64,000 nucleotides of DNA from Candidatus Gottesmanbacteria bacterium (lineage in GTDB: Bacteria > Patescibacteria > Microgenomatia > 2-02-FULL-39-11): assembly GCA_016186795.1 (NCBI GenBank), contig JACPKY010000002.1:1003814-1067813 (forward strand), read 5' to 3'. A model generated the notes under the pieces. The model was not told where the DNA came from, did no database searches, and was given only the letters and a program-made list of their open reading frames with translations. Positions 25,438 through 34,328 of this stretch are shown here, in pieces. Made by a program: the position numbers and the translations under genes. Each line of letters opens with the position of its first letter. Within the stretch, counting starts at the first letter, position 1.

Positions 25438-26640
25438 GTGAGAATTGCCTTTTTCACTGATGCTTTTTTGCCACAGATCAATGGGGTGGTAAGTTATGTT
25501 GTGGATGTTACTACGTGGCTTACAAAGAAAGGTCATACTGTTATCGTCTATGCACCAAAACCGCGAAGAAATTTTCATATTGACGTGAGTCAGTTTCCAT
25601 TTCGACTTGTACTTTTGCCCTCCCTTCCATCGCCGATTTATCCGGATATTCGTATAACGATTCCATCACTTCCCAAAATATTGCGCGACCTAAAAAGATC
25701 TCATATCGATGTTGTCCACATCAATGATCCTTGGACGGTGTGTATGGATGGAGTTGAGGCTGCAAAGTTACTTCGGATACCAATTGTTATGACGTATCAT
25801 ACTTTTTTCCTTGATACTGATATGCTAAAAAATATTCGATTTGGAAAAATATTAACAGCTCTTAGAAAACCCTTATCACGTCTCATTACCTTTTTTCACA
25901 ACTACGCAGATGTTGTTATTTGCCCTTCTTTTACAGCGCAGAAGGAACTTGAGAAATACGGGTTGAAAACTGCAACAGTTGTACTTCCCAACGGAATTGA
26001 TCTTTCAAGGATACGAAGGTTGAAGAGTGCAGAAATAGTACAAAGGAGAGCCGAATTTGGCTTATCCTCCAAAGATTTTGTCGGATTGTACGTCGGCAGA
26101 CTCTCAGCTGATAAGAGTGTTGATTTTTTAATTCGTGCCTGGAAGAACGTAGTCAGATCTCATCCATCGGCAAAACTTCTTCTTGTAGGGACTGGGCCAA
26201 AGGAGAAAGACATGAAAAAATTAGTTAGGATGCAAAAACTACAGTCTGCAGTCTTTTTTGCTGGATCAATTGAAAGGGATAGTTTACTAAGTTCCGGTCT
26301 GTATAGTATGGCAGACATATTTATTACAGCAAGTAAGATTGAAAATCAGTCAATCGCCATGATTGAGGCCATGGCTCATGGGTTGCCAATTGTTGCGGTT
26401 GATATGCGAGGCTCAAAAGAATTAGTCGATAGCACCAATGGATATCTCGTTCCACCTGATAGTATGGATGCGATGTCTCATGCTATACTTACTCTTATGA
26501 AAAGTAGCAAAAAAAGACAACTTCTTAGAAATGGTTCATTGTTCCGTGCAAAGGAATTTTCGAGTTCAACAGTTGTAAGTAAACTTGAAGGAACGTACTT
26601 CGCTTTGAGTCGCGGGAAAAAATACATTCCGTCTTCATGA
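25438..26640 (+). CDS. Glycosyltransferase family 4
   Basis: 400 residues, GT-B fold. IAFFTDAFLPQINGVVSYV is typical of the PimB/MgtA-like alpha-glycosyltransferases that modify lipid acceptors. VVLPNGIDLSRI, GLYVGRLSADKSVDFLI and a C-terminal KIENQSIAMIEAMAHGLPIVAVD donor motif (usual E-x7-E pair) follow. It begins with GTG. It overlaps the next gene by 4 bases. Confidence 0.88.
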   Translation: MRIAFFTDAFLPQINGVVSYVVDVTTWLTKKGHTVIVYAPKPRRNFHIDVSQFPFRLVLLPSLPSPIYPDIRITIPSLPKILRDLKRSHIDVVHINDPWTVCMDGVEAAKLLRIPIVMTYHTFFLDTDMLKNIRFGKILTALRKPLSRLITFFHNYADVVICPSFTAQKELEKYGLKTATVVLPNGIDLSRIRRLKSAEIVQRRAEFGLSSKDFVGLYVGRLSADKSVDFLIRAWKNVVRSHPSAKLLLVGTGPKEKDMKKLVRMQKLQSAVFFAGSIERDSLLSSGLYSMADIFITASKIENQSIAMIEAMAHGLPIVAVDMRGSKELVDSTNGYLVPPDSMDAMSHAILTLMKSSKKRQLLRNGSLFRAKEFSSSTVVSKLEGTYFALSRGKKYIPSS

Positions 26641-27080
26641 CTATAACACCAAATCAGATCGTTCTTATCGTTCTTATCATCCTTTTTGCTATGGTTGGCG
26701 GAATGGTTGATACCTACGCCTCATACAAATTTTTTCCTCCCAAAAGGAAACCGCCTCTTTGGTTTTCCCACTTTTTTTTGGTGTGGTGGCTTATTATCTT
26801 CGTCATTTCCTTTCCGTTTCTCTTCGCGTATGTAGCAAGCGGGTACTCTCCAACTATTATCAAAATGTTTGTGACATTTGGTATTCTTGCTTCTGTTGTC
26901 TGGGATCTCATTTTTTCCAAGATGTGGGCAGGAAAGTGGATCTCTGATTCGTGTAAAACATGGTTCTGGGTCGGAAAACGCAATCTCGGGTTCACTAAAA
27001 AAACAGTGATTTGGCTCCATACGGTGAGAATACTTGTATTTGCAGTGTTGTTTTACACGTTTTTTATCCGCGTATCGTAA
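26637..27080 (+). CDS. Unknown membrane protein, 147 residues
   Basis: Three to four membrane segments (about 8 to 28, 45 to 68, 75 to 95 and 125 to 145). No recognised domain. It lies between GT genes and is translationally coupled to the upstream GT4, so a role in lipid-linked sugar handling is possible but unproven. Confidence 0.6.
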   Translation: MTITPNQIVLIVLIILFAMVGGMVDTYASYKFFPPKRKPPLWFSHFFLVWWLIIFVISFPFLFAYVASGYSPTIIKMFVTFGILASVVWDLIFSKMWAGKWISDSCKTWFWVGKRNLGFTKKTVIWLHTVRILVFAVLFYTFFIRVS

Positions 27081-27100
27081 AATCAGGAAAAATTTCAAGA

Positions 27101-27967
27101 ATGCCGGAATATTTTTTTTCTGTCATCATACCGATTCTAAACGAGGAAAAGTTTCTTCCCTTTTTACTCACCGACCTTTCTAGGCAAGTATTTCACCAAT
27201 TTGAAGTCATTATTATCGATGCCTATTCCGATGATGATTCAACTGTTCTGGCAGAGAAGTTTCGAAAGAAATTACCCCATTTAACTATTGTACAAAGCAA
27301 AAAAAGAAATTCACGGTATCAGAGGAATAAAGGTGTCCGTTTTGCGAAAGGGAACTATCTTGTTCTATTTGAGGCAGACGTTCGAGTTTCTCCGACGTTT
27401 CTGAAAGAGGTCTATGCTGCGATACAAGAAAAACCTGCAGATTGTTATGCTACGTTTCTTGAAATTAGAAGTGATTCGCCCATTGAGCAATTATTGATTT
27501 GTCTCTCAAATATGGCGCTGGTAGGCCTTCAATATATCAGAAAACCATTTGGAGGAGGATTTAATACGATTGTATTGAAAGATGCATATCGTAAATTAAA
27601 AGGGTATCGTGAAGATGCTTGCATTTCAGACGATCATGATTTTGTAACACGACTTTATCAGGCAGGCTATCAGTATCGAGTATTAACAAGGCCAAAGGTA
27701 ATCTACTCCTTACGCCGTTTTTATAAACAAGGGACAATACCTGTCATGTGGCTCTATATTAGTGCGGCAATCTATTTTATTCTAAAGGGAGAACCGCAGA
27801 AAGCGGAAAATTTCTCGTATCCTATGGGAGGTCATCTCTATGACAAGCCTTCTCGGTATAGGTATAGTTTCCTCATCAATCAGGTAAATTATTATTCTGA
27901 TAGGATTTACCGCCACGCTCAGAATGTAAACATGAAGATTAATTCATGGTATCGGAGATATTTTTAA
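27101..27967 (+). CDS. Glycosyltransferase family 2
   Basis: 288 residues. VIIPILNEEKFLPFLL, IIDAYSDDDST and a DxD-like LFEADVRV motif define the GT-A domain, and SDDHDFVTRLYQAGY is the acceptor-side motif. The start at 27101 has an AGGAAA element upstream. Longer forms would overlap the previous gene by 70 bases. Confidence 0.85.
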   Translation: MPEYFFSVIIPILNEEKFLPFLLTDLSRQVFHQFEVIIIDAYSDDDSTVLAEKFRKKLPHLTIVQSKKRNSRYQRNKGVRFAKGNYLVLFEADVRVSPTFLKEVYAAIQEKPADCYATFLEIRSDSPIEQLLICLSNMALVGLQYIRKPFGGGFNTIVLKDAYRKLKGYREDACISDDHDFVTRLYQAGYQYRVLTRPKVIYSLRRFYKQGTIPVMWLYISAAIYFILKGEPQKAENFSYPMGGHLYDKPSRYRYSFLINQVNYYSDRIYRHAQNVNMKINSWYRRYF

Positions 27968-27975
27968 AAAAAATC

Positions 27976-29337
27976 ATGAATATCATTGCCGATCTTCAAC
28001 TCCATTCCAAATACGCAAGAGCAGTTTCTCAAGAGATGGTCATTCCCAAAATGTGGGAGTGGGGGAAGCGAAAAGGAATTGGCATCTTAGCAACTGGCGA
28101 TTGGACACATCCACTTTGGATGAGAGAGATAAAAACGTACTGCGAAGAGATGGGGAATGGACTACTGAAGCTCAAAAATCATCCGCCAGTTGGCGGATCA
28201 AATATCAAAAATGAAGAGGATGGGCCGTATTTTTTATTAGAATCAGAAGTCTCGTGCATATACTCTCAAGGAGGAAAAGCAAGACGGATTCATACGCTCA
28301 TTTGGGCTCCAACAGTTGAGAGCGCGGAAAAAATAAATAAAGAATTGACAAGACAGGGAGCAAACCTCATGTCAGATGGTAGACCTATCATCGGCCTTAC
28401 CAGTATTGAGGTTTGTGATATCGTTTTTTCTATTGACCCGAAGTGTTTGATCATACCCGCTCATATTTGGACACCGTGGTTTTCCCTTTACGGATCGGAA
28501 TCTGGTTTCGATTCAATATCTGAGGCATATGGGCGGTTTGCGAAAGATATTTATGCTGTGGAGACGGGCCTTTCAAGTGATCCAGCGATGAACTGGCGAA
28601 TCAAGGAGCTGGATACACGCGCTATCGTCTCTTTTTCTGATGCTCATTCAGGACCAAAGTTGGGGAGAGAAGCGACAGTATTTGATTTACACACACTTAG
28701 TTTCGACTCAATACGAGAAGCGTTAAAGCAAAACAGTGAGGCCGAAAATCGAATAGCGTATACTATCGAGTTTTATCCCGAGGAGGGAAAATACCACTAT
28801 ACAGGTCATAGAAACTGTGATGTGAAGCAGACGCCTTCTCAAACACGGGAGAAAGGAACACTTTGCCCTGTCTGTGGACGCAAACTTACTGTTGGAGTTA
28901 TGCATAGAGTAGAAGAATTGGCAGGAAGAACCGAAGAAGAGTTGAAAATCATAAAAAGAGAATTAGGTGGTACGAAGATGGAAGGGATATATTCAGAAAC
29001 CTTTCCCAACAGGCCTTCGTATGTGATGATGGTTCCACTTCAGGAGATTTTATCCGAAGCAATTGGTACCGTCCCAACAAGTGTCACTACTCAAAATGAA
29101 TACAAAAAATTGACTGATCATTTAGGGGGAGAGTTTCACATTCTTTTACAAAAAGATCTTGCGGATATTGCCAAAGTTTCTGGGGAGCGCGTTGCCCAGT
29201 CAATTGAAAAGGTACGGAAGGGTAATATTGTTGTTGATCCGGGGTATGATGGAGTATTTGGTATTGTGAAAATTTGGGGAAATGAAAAGGAAAAAGAAGA
29301 GAAAGATGAGAAAGAGCAGTTGAGTTTGTTTGGATAA
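27976..29337 (+). CDS. Endonuclease Q (PHP-domain DNA repair nuclease)
   Basis: 453 residues. EndoQ cleaves DNA 5' of deaminated bases and abasic sites and is known mainly from Thermococcales archaea and a few bacteria. The PHP metal-site motifs are IADLQLHSKYARAVS, GDWTHPLW, IPAHIWTPWFSLYGS, VETGLSSDPAMNWR and SFSDAHSGPKLGREA. A zinc motif follows: YHYTGHRNC and later CPVCGRKL. The C-terminus ends EQLSLFG, which matches the bacterial clamp-binding consensus QL[SD]LF. A palindrome-bearing repeat (28171-28219) encodes an insert near residue 75. The start at 27976 (MNIIADL) fits family N-termini. Confidence 0.88.
   Translation: MNIIADLQLHSKYARAVSQEMVIPKMWEWGKRKGIGILATGDWTHPLWMREIKTYCEEMGNGLLKLKNHPPVGGSNIKNEEDGPYFLLESEVSCIYSQGGKARRIHTLIWAPTVESAEKINKELTRQGANLMSDGRPIIGLTSIEVCDIVFSIDPKCLIIPAHIWTPWFSLYGSESGFDSISEAYGRFAKDIYAVETGLSSDPAMNWRIKELDTRAIVSFSDAHSGPKLGREATVFDLHTLSFDSIREALKQNSEAENRIAYTIEFYPEEGKYHYTGHRNCDVKQTPSQTREKGTLCPVCGRKLTVGVMHRVEELAGRTEEELKIIKRELGGTKMEGIYSETFPNRPSYVMMVPLQEILSEAIGTVPTSVTTQNEYKKLTDHLGGEFHILLQKDLADIAKVSGERVAQSIEKVRKGNIVVDPGYDGVFGIVKIWGNEKEKEEKDEKEQLSLFG
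28171..28219 (+). repeat. In-frame A-rich repeat with near-palindrome in EndoQ
   Basis: TCCGCCAGTTGGCGGA at 28182-28197 with flanks TCAAAAATCA and ATCAAATATCAAAAATGA. It uses a third reading frame (KNHPPVGGSNI). Confidence 0.85.
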
Positions 29338-29338
29338 G

Positions 29339-30295
29339 ATGCTTACTTGCCGCCAAATTGGTCTTGATGATCGTCATTACTGGGATGATCTAATAAGTAA
29401 GAGTTCTACCGCATCCTTTTTCCAAACCCGCGAGTGGATTTCTCTTTGGATGAAACATTTTAAAGGAAATCCATATATCGTAGGAGTTTTTGAAGAGGAA
29501 GATTGTATCGGAATTGGTCCATTTGAAAAAAAGGGTACTACATTTGAATTATTGGGAAGTTCTGAAGTGTTAGGGAAGGAACTTATTAGTGATTACGGCG
29601 ATATTATTGCACAATCTGGGAGAGAAGAAGAAGTTTGGAAGTCTCTTTTGGCATATAGAGAAAAAGAATATCAAGGATTGGTTCTTCGATTTCGATTCAT
29701 TCAAGCTGATTCCCCAAGCTCTTCGATTCTTGCGAGCCTTGGCTTTGTGAAGGAAAAAAAAGATATTTCTCCGCAACTTTCCCTTCCAGGTTCATGGGAT
29801 GAGTATCTTTTATTGCTTGATCGGCATAACCGTCATGAGCTTCGGAGAAAAATGAAACGGCTGGGAGTCTCTTTGAGAAATCTTGTGGTATCAGAGTGTA
29901 CAAGTTCCGATATTGATATTTTCTTCCATCTTATGGGGGAAAGTTCACCTCAGAAAGCGGCCTTTTTAACTCCTCTCATGAAAGCATTTTTCCAAGATAT
30001 GATCAAGTTCTACTACGAGCAAAGTCTGCTTGAGCTAATTTTTCTTAACTTCGAGGGCAAATCTGTTGCAGGAGCACTCGTGTTTTTGTATAAGAATGAT
30101 GTGCTATTATATAACTCCGGATTTGATAGGACGGTCTATAATCTATCGCCGGGATTTATCTTGTCTGCTCTTCTTATTCAAAAAGCAATCGAAGAGAAAC
30201 GACGTCGATTTGATTTCCTCCGGGGAGAGGAGCGGTATAAATTCGATCTTGGTGCACAAGCTCGAGACGTTTATACATTTTCAAAGAAACTATGA
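29339..30295 (+). CDS. BioF2/FemAB-like acetyltransferase (GNAT fold)
   Basis: 318 residues, resembling the CelD/BcsL-type GNAT acyltransferases of polysaccharide loci. SSTASFFQTREWISLWMKHF starts the first GNAT half, and NRHELRRKMKRL with FLRGEERYKFDLG forms the second. The acceptor may be a sugar or lipid-linked intermediate by context. A TTG 9 bases upstream (29330) is an alternative start. It overlaps the PIG-L gene by 4 bases. Confidence 0.75.
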   Translation: MLTCRQIGLDDRHYWDDLISKSSTASFFQTREWISLWMKHFKGNPYIVGVFEEEDCIGIGPFEKKGTTFELLGSSEVLGKELISDYGDIIAQSGREEEVWKSLLAYREKEYQGLVLRFRFIQADSPSSSILASLGFVKEKKDISPQLSLPGSWDEYLLLLDRHNRHELRRKMKRLGVSLRNLVVSECTSSDIDIFFHLMGESSPQKAAFLTPLMKAFFQDMIKFYYEQSLLELIFLNFEGKSVAGALVFLYKNDVLLYNSGFDRTVYNLSPGFILSALLIQKAIEEKRRRFDFLRGEERYKFDLGAQARDVYTFSKKL

Positions 30296-31083
30296 GAGAG
30301 AGACGCTTACTTGCGGTTTTTGCTCATCCTGACGACGAAGCATTTGGTCCGGCTGGGGCAATTGCAAAATATGCACATGAAGGAGTCGAGGTACATGTGT
30401 TGACAGCAACAAAAGGTGAAAAAGGCGAGTGGCAACAAGAGAAAATCAAAAATCAATCCGCCAGCTGGCGGACAAAAATCAAAAGTGAGGAAGTAATTAA
30501 AATTACAGAAAAAGTGAAGATTGAACATGTAAGAGAAAAAGAATTATTGGCATCTGCAAAGATATTGGAGGTTGCGAAAGTAGAGTTCTTAGATTTTATA
30601 GACGGGACACTCTGTAATGCGGTATATCATAAGCTCGCTAATAAAGTTATTCAAAAGATCAATGCTTTTCAACCTCATGTTGTTATAACATTGGATCGGC
30701 TAGGTGTTTCTGGGCATCTTGACCATATTGCGGTGTCTCTCACGACTACGTATGCATTTCAAAAAACAACATTTCCAAAGAAGTTGTACTATGAGTGTCT
30801 CCCTCAAAAAATCAGGAAAAACGATCCGGTGATGGATACCTATTTTATCTATTTTCCCGAAGGATTTCGTGATGAAGAAATAACCACCCGTATTGATTAT
30901 TCTGCATATTGGGACAAAAAAGTTGCAGCGATGAGGGCACATAAAAGTCAGAGTAAAGACGTCGGCAATATCCTAACGAGACTTTCCAAATGGCCGAAGG
31001 TAGACTATTTCATACTCCAGATGCATCGGGGTGTTCCTGTAAAGTTACCGGAAACAGATTTGTTTGCAGGAGTAAAGATTTAA
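30292..31083 (+). CDS. PIG-L (LmbE) family zinc deacetylase
   Basis: 263 residues. The metal motif AHPDDE (residues 11 to 16) and the later GHLDHIAVS motif define the family, which removes acetyl groups from N-acetylglucosamine-type substrates. A palindrome-bearing A-rich repeat (30444-30484) encodes KNQSASWRTKIK, and its downstream A-rich continuation lengthens the loop after TATKGEKGEW. Coupling to the acyltransferase upstream supports a sugar-modifying role. Confidence 0.88.
   Translation: MRERRLLAVFAHPDDEAFGPAGAIAKYAHEGVEVHVLTATKGEKGEWQQEKIKNQSASWRTKIKSEEVIKITEKVKIEHVREKELLASAKILEVAKVEFLDFIDGTLCNAVYHKLANKVIQKINAFQPHVVITLDRLGVSGHLDHIAVSLTTTYAFQKTTFPKKLYYECLPQKIRKNDPVMDTYFIYFPEGFRDEEITTRIDYSAYWDKKVAAMRAHKSQSKDVGNILTRLSKWPKVDYFILQMHRGVPVKLPETDLFAGVKI
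30444..30484 (+). repeat. In-frame A-rich repeat with palindrome in the PIG-L gene
   Basis: Perfect TCCGCCAGCTGGCGGA at 30457-30472 with flanks ATCAAAAATCAA and CAAAAATCAAAAGTGA, in the second reading frame. Confidence 0.9.
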
Positions 31084-31129
31084 TTTCGCATTGCAGTTTT
31101 GGAAAAATGTGGTAGGCTAAAGACGAGAA

Positions 31130-31540
31130 ATGTTTCTTATGGCACGTCAGTCAATCTCTCATGAAAGACTTCTTGGACTTGCTGCCTATGTACTTGCTCC
31201 TCTTGTATTCTACAGTCGAGTTGGAAGTTATGGACTCTATCTAGGGCTTTTGGGGCTTGTGCCTCCTTTTTTCCTTCTCTACAAAGAAAAGAAAAATGCG
31301 TTCGTGAGATTCCATGCAATGCAATCACTTGTATTTTTTGGCGCAGTGTATCTTCTGATTCTCGTTCTTGATTTCATTCCAATTTTGGGTTGGATTATTG
31401 GTTTATTACTCTCACCTGTCATTACACTCGTCAGTTTTATCGTGTGGTTACTGCTTCTATGGAGGACATATCTCGGTGAGAAATATTACTTACCATATTT
31501 CGGTGAGCTAGCCCAAAGGCAGGTAGAAAAACTAAAGTAG
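31130..31540 (+). CDS. DUF4870/Tic20-like membrane protein
   Basis: 136 residues with four membrane segments. FVRFHAMQSLVFF followed by LDFIPILGWIIGLLLSPVI and WRTYLGEKYYLPYFGELA is the usual DUF4870 pattern. Function is unknown. A second ATG at 31139 is an alternative start. A weak TTGCAG (31091) to TAGGCT (31113) pair precedes it. pth follows after 2 bases. Confidence 0.75.
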   Translation: MFLMARQSISHERLLGLAAYVLAPLVFYSRVGSYGLYLGLLGLVPPFFLLYKEKKNAFVRFHAMQSLVFFGAVYLLILVLDFIPILGWIIGLLLSPVITLVSFIVWLLLLWRTYLGEKYYLPYFGELAQRQVEKLK

Positions 31541-31542
31541 AT

Positions 31543-32142
31543 ATGAAACTCATTGTTGGTCTGGGAAATCCTGGCGGAAAGTTTGAATACACGCGTCATA
31601 ATATCGGATTTATGGTTGTCGATAAATTCTTACGTCATAAACTGCCACTTCTGCCATCCCTCAAAGCTTGGAAGAGGGATGAATCGTTTAAATCAGAAAT
31701 CTATAAGCATGATGATCTTGTTATTGCAAAACCACAGACATATATGAATTTATCTGGGGTATCGGTCTCTTCAATTGCCCGATTTTACAAAATCACCCCT
31801 GAAAATGTTTGGGTTATCCATGATGATATAGATCTTCCCATTGGGAAAATCCGGATTAGGAAAGGTGGGGCAACAGCAGGCCATCATGGGATTGAATCAA
31901 TTCTGAAAGAACTGGGGACAAGTGAATTTGTACGGTTTCGACTTGGGATTGGAAAAGGGAAACTTGAAAAGATTGGATCAGCCGATCAGAATCTTCATCG
32001 GCAGGATGTAGAGAAATTTGTTGTGTCGAAGTTTCGCGATAGTGAGGGTGGAGAAGTGAAAAAACTAATAAAGCATGCGGTTAATGCTCTTGAAATTGCC
32101 TTGAAGGATGGGTTAGAGAAGGCGATGAATAGGTTTAATTAA
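31543..32142 (+). CDS. pth: Peptidyl-tRNA hydrolase
   Basis: Recycles peptidyl-tRNA dropped from ribosomes, 199 residues. The catalytic His is in VGLGNPGGKFEYTRHNIGF. KPQTYMNLSG and VIHDDIDLPIGKIRIRKGGATAGHHGI are standard. A slightly longer loop follows RFRLGIGKGK. It is followed by a hairpin repeat (32149-32170) that may end transcription. Confidence 0.95.
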   Translation: MKLIVGLGNPGGKFEYTRHNIGFMVVDKFLRHKLPLLPSLKAWKRDESFKSEIYKHDDLVIAKPQTYMNLSGVSVSSIARFYKITPENVWVIHDDIDLPIGKIRIRKGGATAGHHGIESILKELGTSEFVRFRLGIGKGKLEKIGSADQNLHRQDVEKFVVSKFRDSEGGEVKKLIKHAVNALEIALKDGLEKAMNRFN

Positions 32143-32148
32143 TATTCC

Positions 32149-32186
32149 TTTCTTTGGTTGTTCAAAGAAAGTGACCAAAGAAAAAC
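32149..32186 (+). repeat. TTTCTTTG hairpin repeat, copy A
   Basis: Stem TTTCTTTG (32149-32156) with CAAAGAAA (32163-32170), then GTGACCAAAGAAAAACT. Similar intergenic copies are at 37566 and 59341. Confidence 0.75.
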
Positions 32187-32193
32187 TACGAAA

Positions 32194-32784
32194 TCATCCA
32201 GCGGGGGAATTAGGAGGTTGGTGTGCATTTTTGTACGCCTGATTTTCAAACGTTACTTTATTTTCCTCAAAACTTCGATCATCGACCATGACTGGAAACG
32301 GTATTTGACCAAATACGCGTTCCAAATCAGCTAGCATCGATTGCACCGTTGGTGTATCAAAGTTCTCTGAAAAAAGAATCAAATCTGGTTTTACGAAATA
32401 TCGTAGCTCCGTAAAACCACGTAACCTTTTTTTATCATATCCTGTGGCAGCTTTGGCTTCAGGGGTATATACAGCCCATGATAATTGGTGTGGGTCCGTT
32501 TCAGTGAGAAGGAATTCTTTTGCCAACCTTAATTTGCCATTTGTTGCTTCGTTTCGTATTCTTTCTAGTAATTGAGTACTTGTGTACGTTAAATCCCAAT
32601 ATATCTCACTCACCTCACCATTTCTTACTTGCTCTTCTTGCGCCATATTGATAAGGATTTGATACATGGCCGCGGCACTTTCTCCAAGTTCGGTTCTAAC
32701 TTTTTGTTCGACTTGAGAGTTTAACAAAGAAATATCTTGTTGAGGTGGAATAACGTGTTGCGGATCTACAGTTTCTTCTGACAT
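32194..32784 (-). CDS. Unknown protein, 196 residues
   Basis: No recognised domain. It has mixed alpha/beta composition and a Pro-rich C-terminus. I start it at 32784 (MSEETVDPQHV) because the longer form from 32823 contains the promoter TTGAAT-17-CATAAT. No operon partner is obvious, since the next minus gene ends 55 bases upstream. Confidence 0.6.
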   Translation of the reverse strand: MSEETVDPQHVIPPQQDISLLNSQVEQKVRTELGESAAAMYQILINMAQEEQVRNGEVSEIYWDLTYTSTQLLERIRNEATNGKLRLAKEFLLTETDPHQLSWAVYTPEAKAATGYDKKRLRGFTELRYFVKPDLILFSENFDTPTVQSMLADLERVFGQIPFPVMVDDRSFEENKVTFENQAYKNAHQPPNSPAG

Positions 32785-32790
32785 GAGATT

Positions 32791-32819
32791 ATTATGCCAA
32801 GCCAATCCAGAAAATTCAA
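32791..32819 (-). promoter_or_regulatory. Promoter of the 196-residue gene, leaderless
   Basis: On the minus strand, TTGAAT (32819-32814), a 17-base spacer and CATAAT (32796-32791), with 6 bases to the ATG at 32784. Confidence 0.7.
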
Positions 32820-32838
32820 TCAAGGAGAAAAAGCAAAA

Positions 32839-33492
32839 TTACTTTCGTAAATACTGTTTTTCGAGATGGAGTGAAGGGATCAGTTTCTTCTTTTCGGCAA
32901 GACTCAGAAGGTTTGTTATAACCACATACGAGATTGAAATCCCAGCTGCAAAAAGAGTTCTCTCCATAAGAGTTTGAGGAATAAGAGCAAGCCAGATCGT
33001 TTTTGAAAGACCAAAAGCCCACACCCAGAGGAGTCCACCAACAGCGTGTGCTGTAAATGTTGCTCCTAAGCTTCTGACAAACAGATTTTTCCTATAAAAG
33101 TGTGCGGCAACTGGAATAAGCCACAAAAGGGAATATTGCCATGCAGATCGTCCAATTGGATGAAGATTAAATCCGGCAATTGCAACAAGAGGGATTAAAA
33201 TGTTCACGGAGCGCTTTTTGGAAAAATAAAATACAGCAAAGAGAACGGGAAATAGTCGAATGATGCTACCAAGAGTAATACTTTGTGACCCGTGGAGGAA
33301 AATATTTATTATTTGGGTCAGAAATACGGCAACAATTCCCGGGGTTGTACCAGTGAACGCACCAATTGATGGGGCAAGGAAGTCATAGAGGGTGAAATTG
33401 ACGCTTGCTCCAAGGAGCTGTGTGAAAGGAATTTGAAGCGCAATAAGCCCAAGGATACTAAAAGCAGCAATAAAAATGAGATTTTTCTTCAT
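32839..33492 (-). CDS. ECF-type S-component-like membrane protein
   Basis: 217 residues with about six membrane segments. FTLYDFLAPSIGAFTGTTPGIVAVFLTQIINIFLHG resembles substrate-specific (S) components of ECF vitamin transporters and related membrane folds. No ATPase or T-component is in the window, so the assignment is tentative. Confidence 0.55.
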   Translation of the reverse strand: MKKNLIFIAAFSILGLIALQIPFTQLLGASVNFTLYDFLAPSIGAFTGTTPGIVAVFLTQIINIFLHGSQSITLGSIIRLFPVLFAVFYFSKKRSVNILIPLVAIAGFNLHPIGRSAWQYSLLWLIPVAAHFYRKNLFVRSLGATFTAHAVGGLLWVWAFGLSKTIWLALIPQTLMERTLFAAGISISYVVITNLLSLAEKKKLIPSLHLEKQYLRK

Positions 33493-33498
33493 ACAATT

Positions 33499-33507
33499 AT
33501 TGTACCA
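33499..33507 (-). promoter_or_regulatory. Extended -10 promoter, leaderless
   Basis: On the minus strand, TGG then TACAAT (33504-33499), with 6 bases to the ATG at 33492. Confidence 0.65.
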
Positions 33508-33522
33508 TTCCTTAGCTTCAAA

Positions 33523-34278
33523 TCAAGATGACGAACCAGATCCTACTGTATCGGCAAGTCCCGGTCTCCAGCCGCCGGAAACTTCTAGATTTGCTCCATT
33601 GATATAGCCCGATTCTTCTTTCAAAAGAAAATTGATTGCATTGATAATATCTTCAAACTGGGCATATTTCCCTGTTGGGGTTTTTGCTTTGGCGACACTT
33701 GTTTTTAAAATTCCCGGCGAAATACTATTAATTGTGATTCCATATTTAGCGTATTCGAAAGCCAAGACTTTGGTAAGGAGAATTACTCCAGTTTTCGCAA
33801 TATAGTAGGGAGTCGTATTTTTCCGGACAGTCAAAGTATCTGCGGCAACGCAACCGAAATTGATTATTCGCCCCCAGTTTTTCTTCATCATTGAAGGAAG
33901 AGCTTTCTGGCAGCAAAGAAATGAAGAGTAGAGGTTACTTTCAATAACATCCTGGAATTTTTCAAATGTGGTTGTCGTGATAGGTTCAAAGATAAAGTTA
34001 CCGACAAGATTTACGAGAATATCAATTCCCCCCTTTTCCTTTTCAATGGTTTGGAAAAGATGGTTAATCTCATTTTTCTTTGTTACATCAGCCTGAACAA
34101 GGAAGCCCGAAGAGTATTTTTTAACCTCTTTTAGAGTTTCAAAAGATGCACTTTCGCTTTTGTGGCAGTTAATAAAGACGGTTACACCTTGTCTCGCAAG
34201 GTTAACGGCAATTGCTCGTCCCAGATTCTTTGCAGAACCTGTGATAAGAGCGGTTTTTTCTCTTAAAACTTGTGGCAT
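33523..34278 (-). CDS. SDR-family oxidoreductase
   Basis: 251 residues, FabG-like. ITGSAKNLGRAIA is the cofactor loop, NLVGN replaces the NNAG motif, and YYIAK is an intact YxxxK. TINSISPGI and a C-terminal GANLEVSGGW follow. The start at 34278 (MPQVLREK) is chosen because the upstream Met at 34341 overlaps the folC promoter. Unlike the SDR at 18919, the catalytic residues are kept. Substrate unknown. Confidence 0.85.
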   Translation of the reverse strand: MPQVLREKTALITGSAKNLGRAIAVNLARQGVTVFINCHKSESASFETLKEVKKYSSGFLVQADVTKKNEINHLFQTIEKEKGGIDILVNLVGNFIFEPITTTTFEKFQDVIESNLYSSFLCCQKALPSMMKKNWGRIINFGCVAADTLTVRKNTTPYYIAKTGVILLTKVLAFEYAKYGITINSISPGILKTSVAKAKTPTGKYAQFEDIINAINFLLKEESGYINGANLEVSGGWRPGLADTVGSGSSS

Positions 34279-34313
34279 ATCAAAAATACTCAAACAATCC
34301 TCAGTTTTTTGGG

Positions 34314-34319
34314 TATAAT
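34314..34319 (+). promoter_or_regulatory. -10 box of folC, leaderless or nearly so
   Basis: TATAAT at 34314-34319, with 9 bases to the ATG at 34329 (an in-frame GTG at 34323 is 3 bases away). Confidence 0.65.
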
Positions 34320-34328
34320 GCAGTGGCA

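Noticed and set aside
34272..34328. Upstream start of folC at 34272
   Set aside because: The TATAAT promoter lies inside it and the Mur-ligase fold starts at MIDSFPAAVKF.
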